A stretch of 64,000 nt of DNA from Paraspadella gotoi (lineage: Eukaryota; Chaetognatha), in assembly GCA_051294375.1 (NCBI GenBank), contig JBJCIZ010000744.1:624264-688263 (forward strand), written 5' to 3'. The notes beneath the pieces are model-generated. The model ran no database searches. It was not told the DNA's origin and was given only the letters and a program-made list of their open reading frames with translations. Position 1 is the first letter of the stretch, and the number at the start of each line of letters is the position of its first letter. The position numbers were made by a program, and so were the translations under genes. Of the stretch, positions 29,820 through 43,000 are shown piece after piece.

Positions 29820-32800
29820 TCAGAGCCTCATTTCATTGTCCGAAAGACCTCCGCCGCCGCGACGCGTGGGCGGCGCCCCGCCCGATCGCCGATGCTGCCG
29901 ATTCCTACCGCGGTCCGAAGACCTCGAGGAAACGGAGGTGGCCGAGGGCGCGCGCGGAGTCAAAGCAGCCGGCGTCACGGGAGTGAGGAGAGGCGAGGGG
30001 GATTGCGGCGCCGAGAGCGCCGCCATCGACGGAGGGCCGGAGAATCCTGTCGCCGAATAAACGCTTTCGACGGAGAGCGGAGAATGGGATCCTCCGGAGC
30101 CGCGATGGGGCGCCCCGGCCGTGTGGAAGGGATTGCCGGGGCTGTGGTGGAAAGGAAGGCGATGAATGGCGGAGGGAGCTGGCCGATGGAGGCCGCCTCC
30201 GCCCGCTTGAGGAAGGAGCTGAACGTGGGAATTAAGAGGGTGCGACGCCATATTAGGTGGAGGTGGGATGCGAGGGGCGGCGCCGGTGAGCATGGGCGGT
30301 GGGCGTAAAGGGTGATCCAGAGACGGCGGGACTGATGCCGCGCCCCCAAAGGCCGGCGTCGAACGAGGCTGCCACGACGAAGGACGCATCGACTGGTTCG
30401 AAAAATTCGGAGGCTGAGGGGCGTCATCGTCCTCTTCTTCTTCGTCTTCGTCATCGTCGTCCGTATCGTCGTCGTCATCTTCCTCTTTCAGTTTGGCGAT
30501 TTCGGCGAAAACCGGCGCCAACGGTAGAAAGGACGGCGTCCAATCGAGGAGATGATCCCAGTTGTAGGCGATTCCGTTCAAAAGATCGTCCTCGCTGTAA
30601 ATCGACCCAAAAAATAATGAACGAGTCATTTAAAAAAAAAAAGGCTTTTTTTTCGTCGACTATCTTACCCGTAGCCGCCAAGGGCGGACGAACCGGCACC
30701 GGATCCGCCGTGCCGGTCTAAGTGGCTTCCGACGCTGCCGACCGCAGTGGCAGCGCCGCTGCCGATGAGCGGGACGCCACGGCCGCGCGTCGAGGTCGCC
30801 GAAGGAGTCGCGCAGCTGGAACCAAGGATCGATGCAAGGTCTTCGCCGCCGGAGCGGGGTCCGAGCCTGATATTTTATTATAATTTTACATTTTAACATT
30901 GCATGAAATTAAATAGCAAGAATCAAAAAAAAAATTAAAAACGATACCGAATAAATCTCACCCGTTGATAACGCTGCCTCGGGCGCTTTGGTCAAAATCG
31001 GGGATCTTGGCGTAGACGAGATGATCCAGGTCGGCCTGAAGGTCCAACCCTTCGCCGCCCCCCTCATCAGAAAAGGCGAACATGGATTCGACGGAGCGGG
31101 CGTGGCCCGACGCCGCCAACGCCTTCTGACGGGAGGGGCTGATCCCCAGCCTGGCCAGGTACTCTTCGGTGCTGCGGACGCCGTGGGCGCCGAGGCTCGC
31201 GGAGGAGACGTCGCTGATGCTGGCGCCGTCGCCGTCGCGTCCCGGGTGCACGCCGGAGTCGTGCATGTGCTCGCGGACGAGGCGCATGCGTTCCTCGCGG
31301 CTGCGCGTCGTGTCGTGGCCTCCGCCCTCGCTCTTTTTAACGGGGAGGAAAGACATGGGGATTAATGATAAGTAATAGAAAAGAAAAGCGATCTTATATT
31401 TATAATTAATATTATCGACTAATAAAAGCTAAGAAATGTTTTCCAAAAAGCGCACCTGGCGACAGATGCGGTCGATCTCGTCGTCCTCGGCCGAACCTCG
31501 TCCCGAGGAGGTGGCGCTTCCGCGGGAGACTTCGGAGATCTCCGAAGTGGAGAGGTTGGCGCGAGGGTGGGCGAACGAGGGCAAGTCGCTAAAGCCGGGG
31601 CCTGGTTTTAAAGAGTAATTAGCTGATAATGGAAAAATGCATTTTTTTTTATTTATTACTATAAAATGAAAGCAAGCAAGGTGCTGCCATGTTATTATCT
31701 CGAGATCTTAACCCCCCATAGCATGTCCAAAGTCAGGGTCAAGATGGCTTTTTTTATATTCGTTTCACCAAATTCATATAACTTTCCTTCGCATCTCCTA
31801 AATCCAATTTTGGTTACCGAGTAAGTTGGCTCCGTAAGCGTGCACACCGAGGTAGGGAGGAGGTATTTGGTCATGGACGGCTGGGCCGGCAAAGGGGCCC
31901 ACAAATGGTGGGTGACCGCCCATCATCAATGGGTTGTTTCCACCAATAACGGCTCCGCGCCCATCGCCCGATTGACGAAGGGAGCCGTGGACAAGGGCTG
32001 CTTGACGGGCACCTGGTAACCAAAATAGACAATTAAAATAAACGAACTTTGCGAATTAAGTTAATTAAGGTTTTAAATCTAATTTAAATTTTAAGGTAGA
32101 TTTCTGGGGGGCAAGTTTTCACAGAGGAAAATGAGGTAGTTCAGATTCGCATTCCTCGATCTTTATCGAAAATTTCGGTCTCTCTCCCATCCCTTTAGAC
32201 TTTACCTTTCCGTTTCGTTCTGATTCTGAGAACGACGACGACGACGACTAAAGCGACGACGACGACGACCAACACTGCGACGACTATGATGGTCGGTCGC
32301 ATGACCGAGTCGCCGTCGCTGCCGGATCCGCCGTGGCCGGAACTCAACGGAGCGCAGCCTAATTTTTTTTTTTTTGGAAGGGGAGGGAAAGAGGAAGGGG
32401 AAATGGAATCGAAATACAAACACGATTCGAGTGAGAGTTTTTTGTGTCGAGTTATTAATTTGTGTTTTGACTCGGATGGAAACGATTCTCTTAATAAAAA
32501 GAAGGAAAAAGAAAACCGAAATACCCGGGCAAGTGTAGTCGACGGCGAGCTTGGCGATGGCGACGTCGCTCTTGGAGTTTTCCTTCCCCGACGAGGCCAT
32601 AATGAGCAACATGACGGGAGTCTCCGGGTGACCGTCGTCGCCCTCGTGGTCCGCGGCGACGGAGCGGCGGCGTCGCGCCTCGCGGTCAACGAAGGGTTTG
32701 ACGATGAATATCTCTCCGGTGGAGGCGTTGATGGCAACATTTTCCTGGTCACATGAAAGCTCCCTGATGATCCCAATTCTAATCGAAAAATCGCTCAACA

Positions 32801-35800
32801 GTCAACACTATTGCTTATTCACGATGACTCACGGGTCGCTAGTATTTTATCATGCAACTTTTTTTTTTTTTTTTTTTGAATAACAAAATCGATATTAAAA
32901 ACGTTTATTAATAACAAAAAAGTTTTGATGTGCAAATTATCGCCAAACACCGTTATAGTTTTTCACTTAATTTTGGCTTTTGTTTTCTTTGGATTTATAT
33001 TTTGGCGACGAAGAACCCTCTATTGGGGCGACCATCCGCAATACCTTTTGTTTTCGCATAACAATCTCACTCGCGCTAAATATTCACCGATTCTCTCCTC
33101 CTCCTCCTCCTCCTCGCATTCTTTTCACGGGCGACCGCGCTGGTTCGACTCAAAATGCAAATTGGATCCTTTGTCTCACGACCGCGCGCACGCGCCAAAA
33201 GACCGCGCGCCCACTGCTGCACACGTATAACAAGAGCTCAAGAGCAATGGAGCCTTTCCGAGATTCGACAACTCCCAAACCTGCTTGGTCCTGATGGTAT
33301 AAACGACGACGCCGTCCTCCCCGCCGTCGGCGTCGGTGGCGCCAACCCGTCCGACGACGGTGCCTCGCTGGGCGGTGGAGGGAAAGGCGGGGTAGCGGTA
33401 GGACTGACGCTCGAACTTGGGCTCGAATTCGTCCACTGAGAGAATGGAGATTTGGGCGCGAACGGTGGCCCAGTTGTCGCCGTCCACTGCCATGACGGTG
33501 AGGAGGTATGACGTCTCGGCTTCGTAATCGAACACCGCTGTGGTCGTCACCTCGCCTGAATTCGGAAGGGGTAGTGGAGAGGGCGAGAGAAGTTGGGAAT
33601 TTTATGGGACGGATTAAGCACTGGAAGAGAATGATCGCAGACTCCGATCTTATCTCACTGAATATGAATGAGGGGAGGAAGTTGAAAGAAGAGTGGAAAA
33701 TTAGGAAGCGCAAAGTTCAAAAAGGGGAAGAAAAAAAGAGTGGAGGGGAAAACTAGAAAATAATGTAACAGAAACGTCGCTTACGAGTTGATAAGGCTCA
33801 AAACAGAAATATAACAAAAACAAGATTTAGTCTAATACTAATAGTTTTATATTCTCTTTTTGTATTAAAAAAGAAAGGAAGAAAAACGGAGGAAAACGCG
33901 ACGCTCCGAAGATGAAATTTGCATGCGAATACGATTCGGTGATTATGGGATATCGAGTTCGATTCGCGGATTAACTCCCCCCCCCCTTCCAGGTTTTGTT
34001 GTTGTGATTCATGACTCGAGAGAACAGAATTAATTAAATCTTCACTATGAGTCACTGAGGGTTTTTTTCTTTTTCTCTCTGTCGAGAACTAATCCAGCGA
34101 AAACGCAGTGAATTTTAGGAAAGAAACTCACTCACTAATTAACTCACCCGTGTCCTTGTTGATCCTAAAGACCTCCTTCCCCGATCCCTCGGTGATGGAG
34201 TAGGTGAGTCGGCCGAAGGGCCCCGCATCTCGATCGTTAGCGTGAGCGGTGAAGACGGCCGTGCCGACGGCGGCGTTCTCCTCCACCGCCTCCAAGTACA
34301 TGAGCACCGGAAACGTGGGTTTGTTGTCGTTAACGTCGCCGATTGAAACTCGGACGGTGGTCAGAGCTGAGAGTCTGGGAATAGAAACCCGATTCTTTTT
34401 ACGATGCCATTCAATTTGAACAACCAATAAGGCATATTTTCGAATTACACTTCAAAATCCACTATTGGGTCTTTATCGAATGCTTTCGAATCATCATGAG
34501 TAAGTAAATCATTGAAAATTGAATTTTAGAAAGCATTTTTCACACAAGAAAAACAGATTTCTCAACCATAACAATCTCGTCCAACTTAAATCCTTTCCTT
34601 GATTTAATAAGCAGATCTTACTCACCTTCTCTCCGGCGGCAGCGCGTCGTCGCTCACGCGAACGATGAAGCGGTACTCGTTCTTGACGTCGGCGTCGAGG
34701 GCGCGCGCCACGGTGATGACTCCCGTGGCGGCGTTGACGGCGAACGAGTCGGCGTCGTTTCCGGAAGTAATGTCGTAACGAAGGCGCGCGTTTGCTCCCG
34801 CGTCCGCGTCCGAAGCCGATACGGTGACGACGGGCGTGCCCGGAGGCTGGTTTTCTTTGACGGACGCTTCGTAGATGGGTTTGAAGAACTGGAAGAACGA
34901 AAAATGAGAGAGAGCATAAGAGATATAATATTCTATATGAATTAAGGTCATAATATTAATATTTTTCATTTCATGATTTTTAAACCTGCGGCGAATTATC
35001 GTTGACGTCGGTGACGGTGACCACGACTTCCGCCGTCGCGTTCCTCTTGGCCGGCGCCGTCCTGTCCACTGCCAAAACCCTGAGATTGTAGGTCGCCGTC
35101 CGCTCTCGATCGAGCGCCCGAACAGTGATGATCTCGGCTTTGGTTCCAACGCCGGATATAACTCGGAACTCTCGGTCTTCGTTTCCGGCGAGGATGGCGT
35201 AGTCGAGGTTACGCCCGTCGCGAGGCCCCACCACGTGAAGGGCTTCAACCTCCGTCACGAGCGTTCCCTTCTCCGCGTCCTCGGCCACGCGAGACGCGTA
35301 GATGTGCTCGCGAAATCTCGGCGCCGCGTCGCTCGCGTCCGTCACGTGAATTTTCACGGCTGCGACGGCGGCAAGGCCGGGCGGCGGTCCGCCGTCACGC
35401 GCCGTCACCACCAGCTGCACGGTCGGGTCGGCGGGATCGTATCGGACGGTGGCGTTGGTGAAGATGACGCCCGTCGCCGCGTCCACGTAGAACCCTTTGG
35501 TCGGCGTCACGCCCAGAGAATAACTGATCTCAGCGTTAACGCCGCTGTCGGCGTCATCGGCGCGCACTTGGACGACGCGATAGCCGGCGGGGGTCTTTTC
35601 AGGAAGGGTGGCGCTGTAGGAGCGGCGTCGAAAGACGGGGGCGTTGTCGTTCTCGTCAACGACCCGAACGGTGAGCGTGGTTCGCGCTTCGTGGAGTGAG
35701 TCGGACGCCTTGACAGAGAGCACGTACTCCCGGCGCCTCTCAAAGTCAAGGGGTTTGGCCAAGACGACAGCGCCGGAAGTCTCGTCGACGGCGAAGGCGC

Positions 35801-38800
35801 CGTCGGCGTCGCCCCCTTGAGCGAAGAAGTAGGTGAGTCCGGGCGTGCCTCGGGTGCCGCTTCGAGGCGCTCGTCCTCCTTCGGTGGTGGCGTCGACGTC
35901 GGTGGCGGCGACGGTGGCCACGACGCTGCCGACGGCGCGAGACTCGGGGACGTCGACGATCTGCGGCGGAGGGAAACGAGGCTCGTTGTCGTTGACGTCC
36001 ACGACGGAGATGCGGAGGAGGGCGGTGGAGGAGCGGGAAGGGTGGCCCGAGTCCACCGCGCGGATGGTTAATCTAAGAGGGAATAAAGAGAGAAGATAAT
36101 TTTAAATAAGACAAAAAGAAAAGAGAAAGAACCAGGGAAAAATGCCAAGCGGAATTAGAAAAGAAGCCTGTTACCTGTAAGCAGAGTAAGTTTCCCGATC
36201 TAGTTTGATGTTCGTCTTCACGATTCCGCTGAAGGCGGGATCAATGGTGAACGCGTCGTCGTAGTTGCCATCGACGATGTAGTACTCGATCTGAGAGTTG
36301 GCGGCGCTTCCGTCTGCGTCAGTAGCGTGAACCTGTGGAAACAGAGCATCGAAATTTTACTTTTACAATAGTCGAATTTTTTTTGGGATCGAAGGTCGAA
36401 GATCTAAAACTGACCTGAACGACGTATCTTCCCGGAGGCACGCCCTCCCACGTCGCGGAGGAATACTTTTCTTGCGAAAAGATCGGCTCGTGGTCGTTGA
36501 CGTCGCGCAGGTTGACCCAGACGGTGGCGTAGCCGTAGATGGCGCCGCCTCCCTCGCGGCCCTCAGCCTGAGCGATGACGATGAGACGGAGACGAGGATT
36601 GGACTCGTAATCCAACTTGGCGGGGCGCGCCACCGCGACCACGCCGGAGTCGACGCCGATCTTGAAGACAGAATCTTCGTTGCCGGAGGCGAAGCTGTAC
36701 TGTACTGGAGAGGTCGGCCCGGTAGGACGGGAGGCGCGGACCTACAAGGAGGAAAAATAGAGTACAATCAAATTTCGTAATTTACCTAAAAAACATTAGT
36801 GCATCTATTTTTAAGTAAATTCCCTTTCAACGAAACAAACCTTTGTGATGACCGTGTCCACAGCAGAATGTTCCTTGATGTAGACCGTGTATGTAGAGTT
36901 CTCAAAATGCAGGCTGGCGACCTGCGTCGAGGACGTTCTCACTTCCACGAAACCCGTAGCTGACTGTGACGGGGAGCCGCGGTCGTGCGCGACAACAGTC
37001 AAACGATAAAGAGCGTCGGCTTCGCCCAACAACCGCGCCGACGTTCGAATTTCGCCGCTAGACGCCTCCACCGAAAATTTGTCCGTGTGATCGGCCAGAC
37101 TGTAGTAGACAATACCGTTGCTCCCGGTGTCCTTATCTTCGGCGACGACCTTTGATTTAAAAAAAATATTTTTTTAAACTAATTTTCAAAAAATTAATTA
37201 ATTTTATCAATATCAGCAACACACACCTGAATAACGGGCGTGGCCGGCATCGCGTCTGCGGAAATGGTGGCGATGTAGGGAACCTCCTTAAAGACAGGAG
37301 CGTTGTCGTTGACGTCGGAGACGAGAACGGTGACGCCGGCGCGTTCCGTTCTATTATCGTAGAGAGCGCCATCGGTGGCGAGGACTTGAAACGTGTATCT
37401 GCGACAAAGAATCAATTTTACCTCGAGAGTCTTAAATTCTATTTCTTTCGCAATCGATTCCATGATTCATCGCATTCGGCCTTTCGCTTTTTTAACTATT
37501 TCCTGTTCTTGCTCTTCCTCTTCCTCTTCGTATTTATTCTACACAGACTTTTCCTCTTTCTATTTTTATACTCTTCTTCCCTCGTGGAAATTCGAATCCT
37601 CTCTCTTCACAAAAGTCAACATCCTCCATCGACCGCCCACACCCTTCCCTCCTTCACCTATCCTTCTTCTCCCGATCGAAAGGCCCAGCCGTCGTGATGA
37701 CTCCTGTGCCGGGGTCGACGCGGAAGAGACTCGACGTCCCGTTGTCGAGAGAGTAAGAGACGACGCTGTTGTTTCCCTTGTCGGCGTCGGTGGCGAGGAC
37801 TCTGACGACCACGGTGCCGACGGGGTCGTTCTCGCGCAGCGTCGCCGCGTAGCTCGACTGAGAGAACCGCGGATCGTTGTCGTTCCTGTCGGCCACGTTG
37901 ACGACGACGGTGGCAGAGGCCGAGTTGGGTCCCAAAGGCGGATCGGAGCCGTGATCCCGCGCCACTACAACCAGGTGGTAGGTCTCGCGCGTCTCGCGGT
38001 CCAGCGGTCGGCAAGAGAGGACGCCGGTGTCGGAATCGAGAGAGAACTTTCCATCGACGTCTCCGTCCTCGATCGAGTAGGAGACGCGACCGTTCTCGCC
38101 TTCGTCCTGGTCCACGGCCAAGATGGCGTGGACGTGCATCGCGGCGACGTTTTCCGGGACGGATACGACGCGTCGGTCCTCAGAGAATCGGGGCACGCCG
38201 TCGTTGCGGTCCAGGACTTTGACGTTGACGACGGCCGAGTCGTGGCGCGAGGGAAAGGCGCCGTCGGAGACGTAGACCGTTAGGACATAGCGGGACTTGG
38301 CCTCGCGATCGAGGGGACCCGTGGTGGAGATGAGCCCGGTGCGAGAATCGACGCGGAACTTGTCTTCGGCGATTCCAAGAGGAAGATCGTAGGAAAGCTC
38401 GCCGTTGACGCCCTGGTCGCGATCAGTTGCTTTCACCTGTAAATTATAGATTTAGTTCGTTACTAAATACGTTTTGAAGTTGTCTATAAAACGGCAGATT
38501 AAAAAATAAAAAAATGAAAAGAATTTAGAAATGAAACTGTAGTTTTCTTAATTCACTCAATCCTTACCTTGACCACAAACGTTCCCTCGGGTTCGTTTTC
38601 ATCCACGGCCGCCGTGTAGACCTTCATCTCGAAAGCGGGACTGTGGTCGTTCACGTCCGCCAGATGGACTGTCACCGTCATCCACGACGTCAAGGGTCGC
38701 GGGGTCCCGTGGTCCGTCGCCGTCACGTTGAGAAGGAAGTTGGCGTCGGATTCGAAATCGAGCGGCTTGACGAGAGTGACGAGGCCGGAGACTGGGTCGA

Positions 38801-39955
38801 TGGCAAATTGGCGGCCAGAGTTTCCGCCGGCGATGGCATAAGTGACGTCCCCGTTGAGATGAGAGTCCTCATCGTTGGCGATCACGTGGAGGACGGGGAA
38901 ACCCACGGGTTCGTCCTCCATGATGTCCACGCGGGATCTAATTGGATTAATTTTTTTTATTGTTACCAAGTATTTAATAAAGAGGAAGAGGCCCATTTCT
39001 TTATACTTAATTGAAATATATACATCACTAAGAGTACCGATAATTTTGGGCAATAGGCTATAATTAACCTGACTCAAGCCAAATACTGATAAAAGGCACA
39101 ATTTTCCTAATGATGACAGAATTCGTTATTTACTTTTTGTATTTCATGTTATTGAAGTTTTGTAGACAATGGCAATTCCAAATCCCCCTCCCCCCTCAAC
39201 TTTAATTAAACAATAGGGTGTTTGTTCACTCAAATAAAATTTATGTTCCCAAGTGCTCCACTCTATTAAACGAGGACTAACCTCGTGTCAAAAACGGGTT
39301 CGTTGTCGTTGACGTCGACTACTATAACCAGCGCCGTGAGGGTCGACTGTCGCCGCTCCTCAGGCGGCTCGGCGCCGTCCTCTGCGACGACGATCAGCGT
39401 GTAGTTCTTAAAGGTTTCATAGTCGAGCGGGTTGGACAGCGCCAATTCGCCAGTGACGGCGTTGATGGAAAACACATTGGCGCCGGGAGCCTGTTGCTCG
39501 ATCGAGAAGGTCACGCGACCGTTGGCGCCGGCATCGGCGTCGGTCGCCGTGAAGGTCCAGACGATGGAGCCGACCTGAGCGTTTTCGGCCAGAGAAAAAA
39601 TGACGGGGTCTTCCTTGAAGACGGGAGAGACGTCGTTGACGTCCTCGACGGAGATGACGAGGCGCACGAGCGTGCTGCGCGGATTGATGCCGCTCGAATC
39701 GATGGCGCGGATGGTGAGAGTGTGTGAGGCGTTGAGCTCGCGATCGAGAGGGCGCGCCACGTAAATGGCGCCCGTGGTGGCGTTGAGACCGAAACATCCA
39801 AATGTGTTTCCGCCGACGAGAAGATAGGAGACGCGACCGTTGGCGCCGGTGTCGCGGTCTGAGGCCAGGACGCGGCCAACCTCTGATCCAGGGGGCGTGT
39901 CTTCAGAGACGGAGAGTTCCTGAAATAAAGGGAGTCAAGAGTGTACTTCGTGAAA

Positions 39956-40011
<56 letters not shown>

Positions 40012-43000
40012 CTGCTTGTAATCCACAAAGATCGGCTGGTTGTCGTTGATGTCGTCCACTACAACGCGCACCAGCCGCGCAGGGCTCTCCATGGGTCGCG
40101 GGCGCCCGGCGTCGCGGGATACAACCGTTAGCAGATAAGACCGACGCGCCTCGTAATCCAGCGGGCGTTTGGTGGTGACGACGCCCGTTTTGGGATCGAG
40201 CGAGAACGAAGTCAGATCGTTCATGCCGTCCGAGGCGACGAAGTGGTACGTGATGGATGCGTTCTCCCCAGCGTCGGGGTCCTTAAACATTTGCATTTGT
40301 TTTTAATAGACGCTCGTCACGAAAATCACAAAATGCAAACGAGAAAAAATAGTAGGCTATAAATATTAAATAAATATAGATTATGTGTATTACACATTGT
40401 GTAATCGTTACTTATTTCGCCGAACCTGTGCGTATAACTGCGTGACCAGAAGCCCCGCGTCCTGCTCCTCCTTCACACGCGCTAAAAACTGATCGTCGCC
40501 GACGAACTCTGGGGCGTTGTCGTTGGCATCTTCCACGTGGATTCTCACTCGCGCTTGGTCGGACCTAAAAGTAAGAAGAGAGAGATCACAACAAGGTTCG
40601 TCGTTATCTCTGACATCGCAGGTCGACCTGCTCTGCTCTCTTCCATGATCGAAGACGTGAGCGATGAGTTCGTGAAGATCCTTGGTCTCTCGGTCGAGCG
40701 GCGACCGCGTGGTGATGAGACCCGTCGAGGGGTCCACGTGGAAAGTCCCGTCGTCTGGCACGATGGCGTAGGTGAGGATGTTGTTGGGGTCGGTCGGGTC
40801 GAGGTCGGTGGCCTGGACGGTGCCGACCACTTGACCCGCGGGGAGATTTTCCTCGACGAAGAAGTCGTATTCGCGGTAGTCGAACACTGGATCGTTGTAG
40901 TTGGCTCTGGAATAGGTTGGAAAGATATGGCACGCTATATTGCCATTCCTTTGCTATTGTAATAACGTCTTTGCAAATCTTTAATCAAGAAACCTCTGCA
41001 CGTTGACGACCACGGTGGCGGTGGAAGACTTGGCCGGCGTCCCGGCGTCGGTGGCGACGACGAGAATGACGACGCGTTCGAGCCGATCAGCGTTCAACTT
41101 CCGACGGACATAGAGGAATCCCGTGTTGGGAAAGACGCCGAAGAGGCTCGTCGACTCGGGATCGGCCGGAGGGTCGGTGCTGAGTTCGAAGGAGATGCGA
41201 CGATTCACGCCTTCGTCCGCGTCTGAGGCCAACATCTAGAGGGGGATTTTGAAAAAGGCAAATTAATAAATAGCAGAGTTTTGGATCTGACTTTGTGGAT
41301 TTTTAGAGAGAAAAATATCGAGTTGTTTTCGGTTAATTATGATAAATTGTAAACTAACCTTCAAAAACTGAGTGTTTGGATGAGTGGCTTCGCTGAGGTA
41401 AACGTCCATGACTTGCTTCTCGAACGTCGGCGCGTTGTCATTAACATCCTTTTAAATGCGGAGAAAATACAATTATACGATTTACTGTATAATTTACTGT
41501 TCAATTGGATTTTTATTAGTCGAGGGAAACTTGAAACCTGCAGCTCTATGTTGACGGTCATCATTGCGCTTCTCGTCGGCGTTCCGAGGTCGTAGGCTTC
41601 GATTTCGACGGCGAACGATTTCCGCGCCTCGTAGTCGAGCGGCGTCAGAGGGCGAAGCGCCCCGTCGATGGCGCCGAGGGAGAAGAGGGACACCGCCTCA
41701 TCGCCGATCAAGCTGCGAAAAACACGATTCAATAACAAACAGTGTAATTAAAACTGGGTAACTTTATACGGAAAAAAAAAAAGTAATTCAAAGTAATTTA
41801 CCGATATCTCACGGCCCCGTTGTAGTTTCGGTCCCTGTCGGTGGCTTCCGCGACGTAGACTGGCTTTTTTAAGTCGTCAGTTTCCAAGAGGGTAATAGCG
41901 AAGGCGTCGCCGCTAGCGAACACGGGCGATTCGTCGTTCACGTCCTAATTATTAAAACTCATTTAGTCGTTGATAGTAAAAGTCAGTTACCAGGATTGAT
42001 CTTTTTCACGGTTTCAGTGTTTAAGTATATATAATTTTATATGCAAAATGTATGAACAATCTACATAACCCTAACGAATGATCAGTTGATCATGTTCATT
42101 GTTCAACAATAAGAAATAATTATCTCTGTCATTTTTAAACACGATCTGCTCTTAGATTCTCGCCTGAACGGTGACGCTGATTTGGCACATCCCAGTTCGA
42201 CTGGTGCCCTTCTGAACGGCCTTGACGCCCAACAGATGCTGGGAGCCGATCTCGGGGTCGTCGCAGTCGATATTTTTAGCCGTAGTCAGGCTCCCGGTTC
42301 TGAAAAAAGACGAAAGTACAGCAAAGTCAAATAATGTAAACCAAAGTCAAATCCCCCTCCCTCCGGACGCATTCAAATCCGACCTGGCGTCCAACCGGAA
42401 AAATCCTCTTTCGTTCCCGGAAACGAAAACGTAATCGACGCTGGCGGCGGCGGCGCCAGTGACGGCAACTTCGCCGACAGTGGCGCCGACGACGGCGTCT
42501 TCGTTGAGCGAAAACTCGTAAAGAGGTTTGGTGAAGATGAGCGACTCGGAAAGAGGAGAGAAGAAGACCTCCAGGGTCAGGTCCGGATCGGAGACTTGAC
42601 CGCCCTTAAAAATTTGCGAGTAAATTAAATATCAAAATTAAATATCGAAATTAAATCCAACATAAAACCACTAATAGTCTCGATCCCTTCAAAAAGAGAG
42701 ACCTTGTCCCTGGCTTGGATGGTGAGCGTGTATCTCCTCCCTTCGGCGTTTCCGGGAATCATGGCGAGGGTGATGCGACCCGAGTCTTCCTCGATGGAGA
42801 AGACGCCTTCGCTGTTGCCCTTTAGAATAGAGTAGCGGACGGCGCCGAACCAACCGGCGTCCGGGTCGTCCGCGCGAACGAGCGCCACCTGGAGGGGAAA
42901 AAAGGAAAAAGATTTAAACAAATGATACTTAATACGCATCGAGTGAAGTACTTATTTCACCAAACTTACGTTTTTATTTTATGTATAGATATAATTTTTT

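Noticed and set aside
37393-38283. 296-residue open frame on the plus strand
   Set aside because: Antisense of Dachsous cadherin repeats; long antisense frames are common opposite GC-rich coding exons, and the product has no recognisable family.
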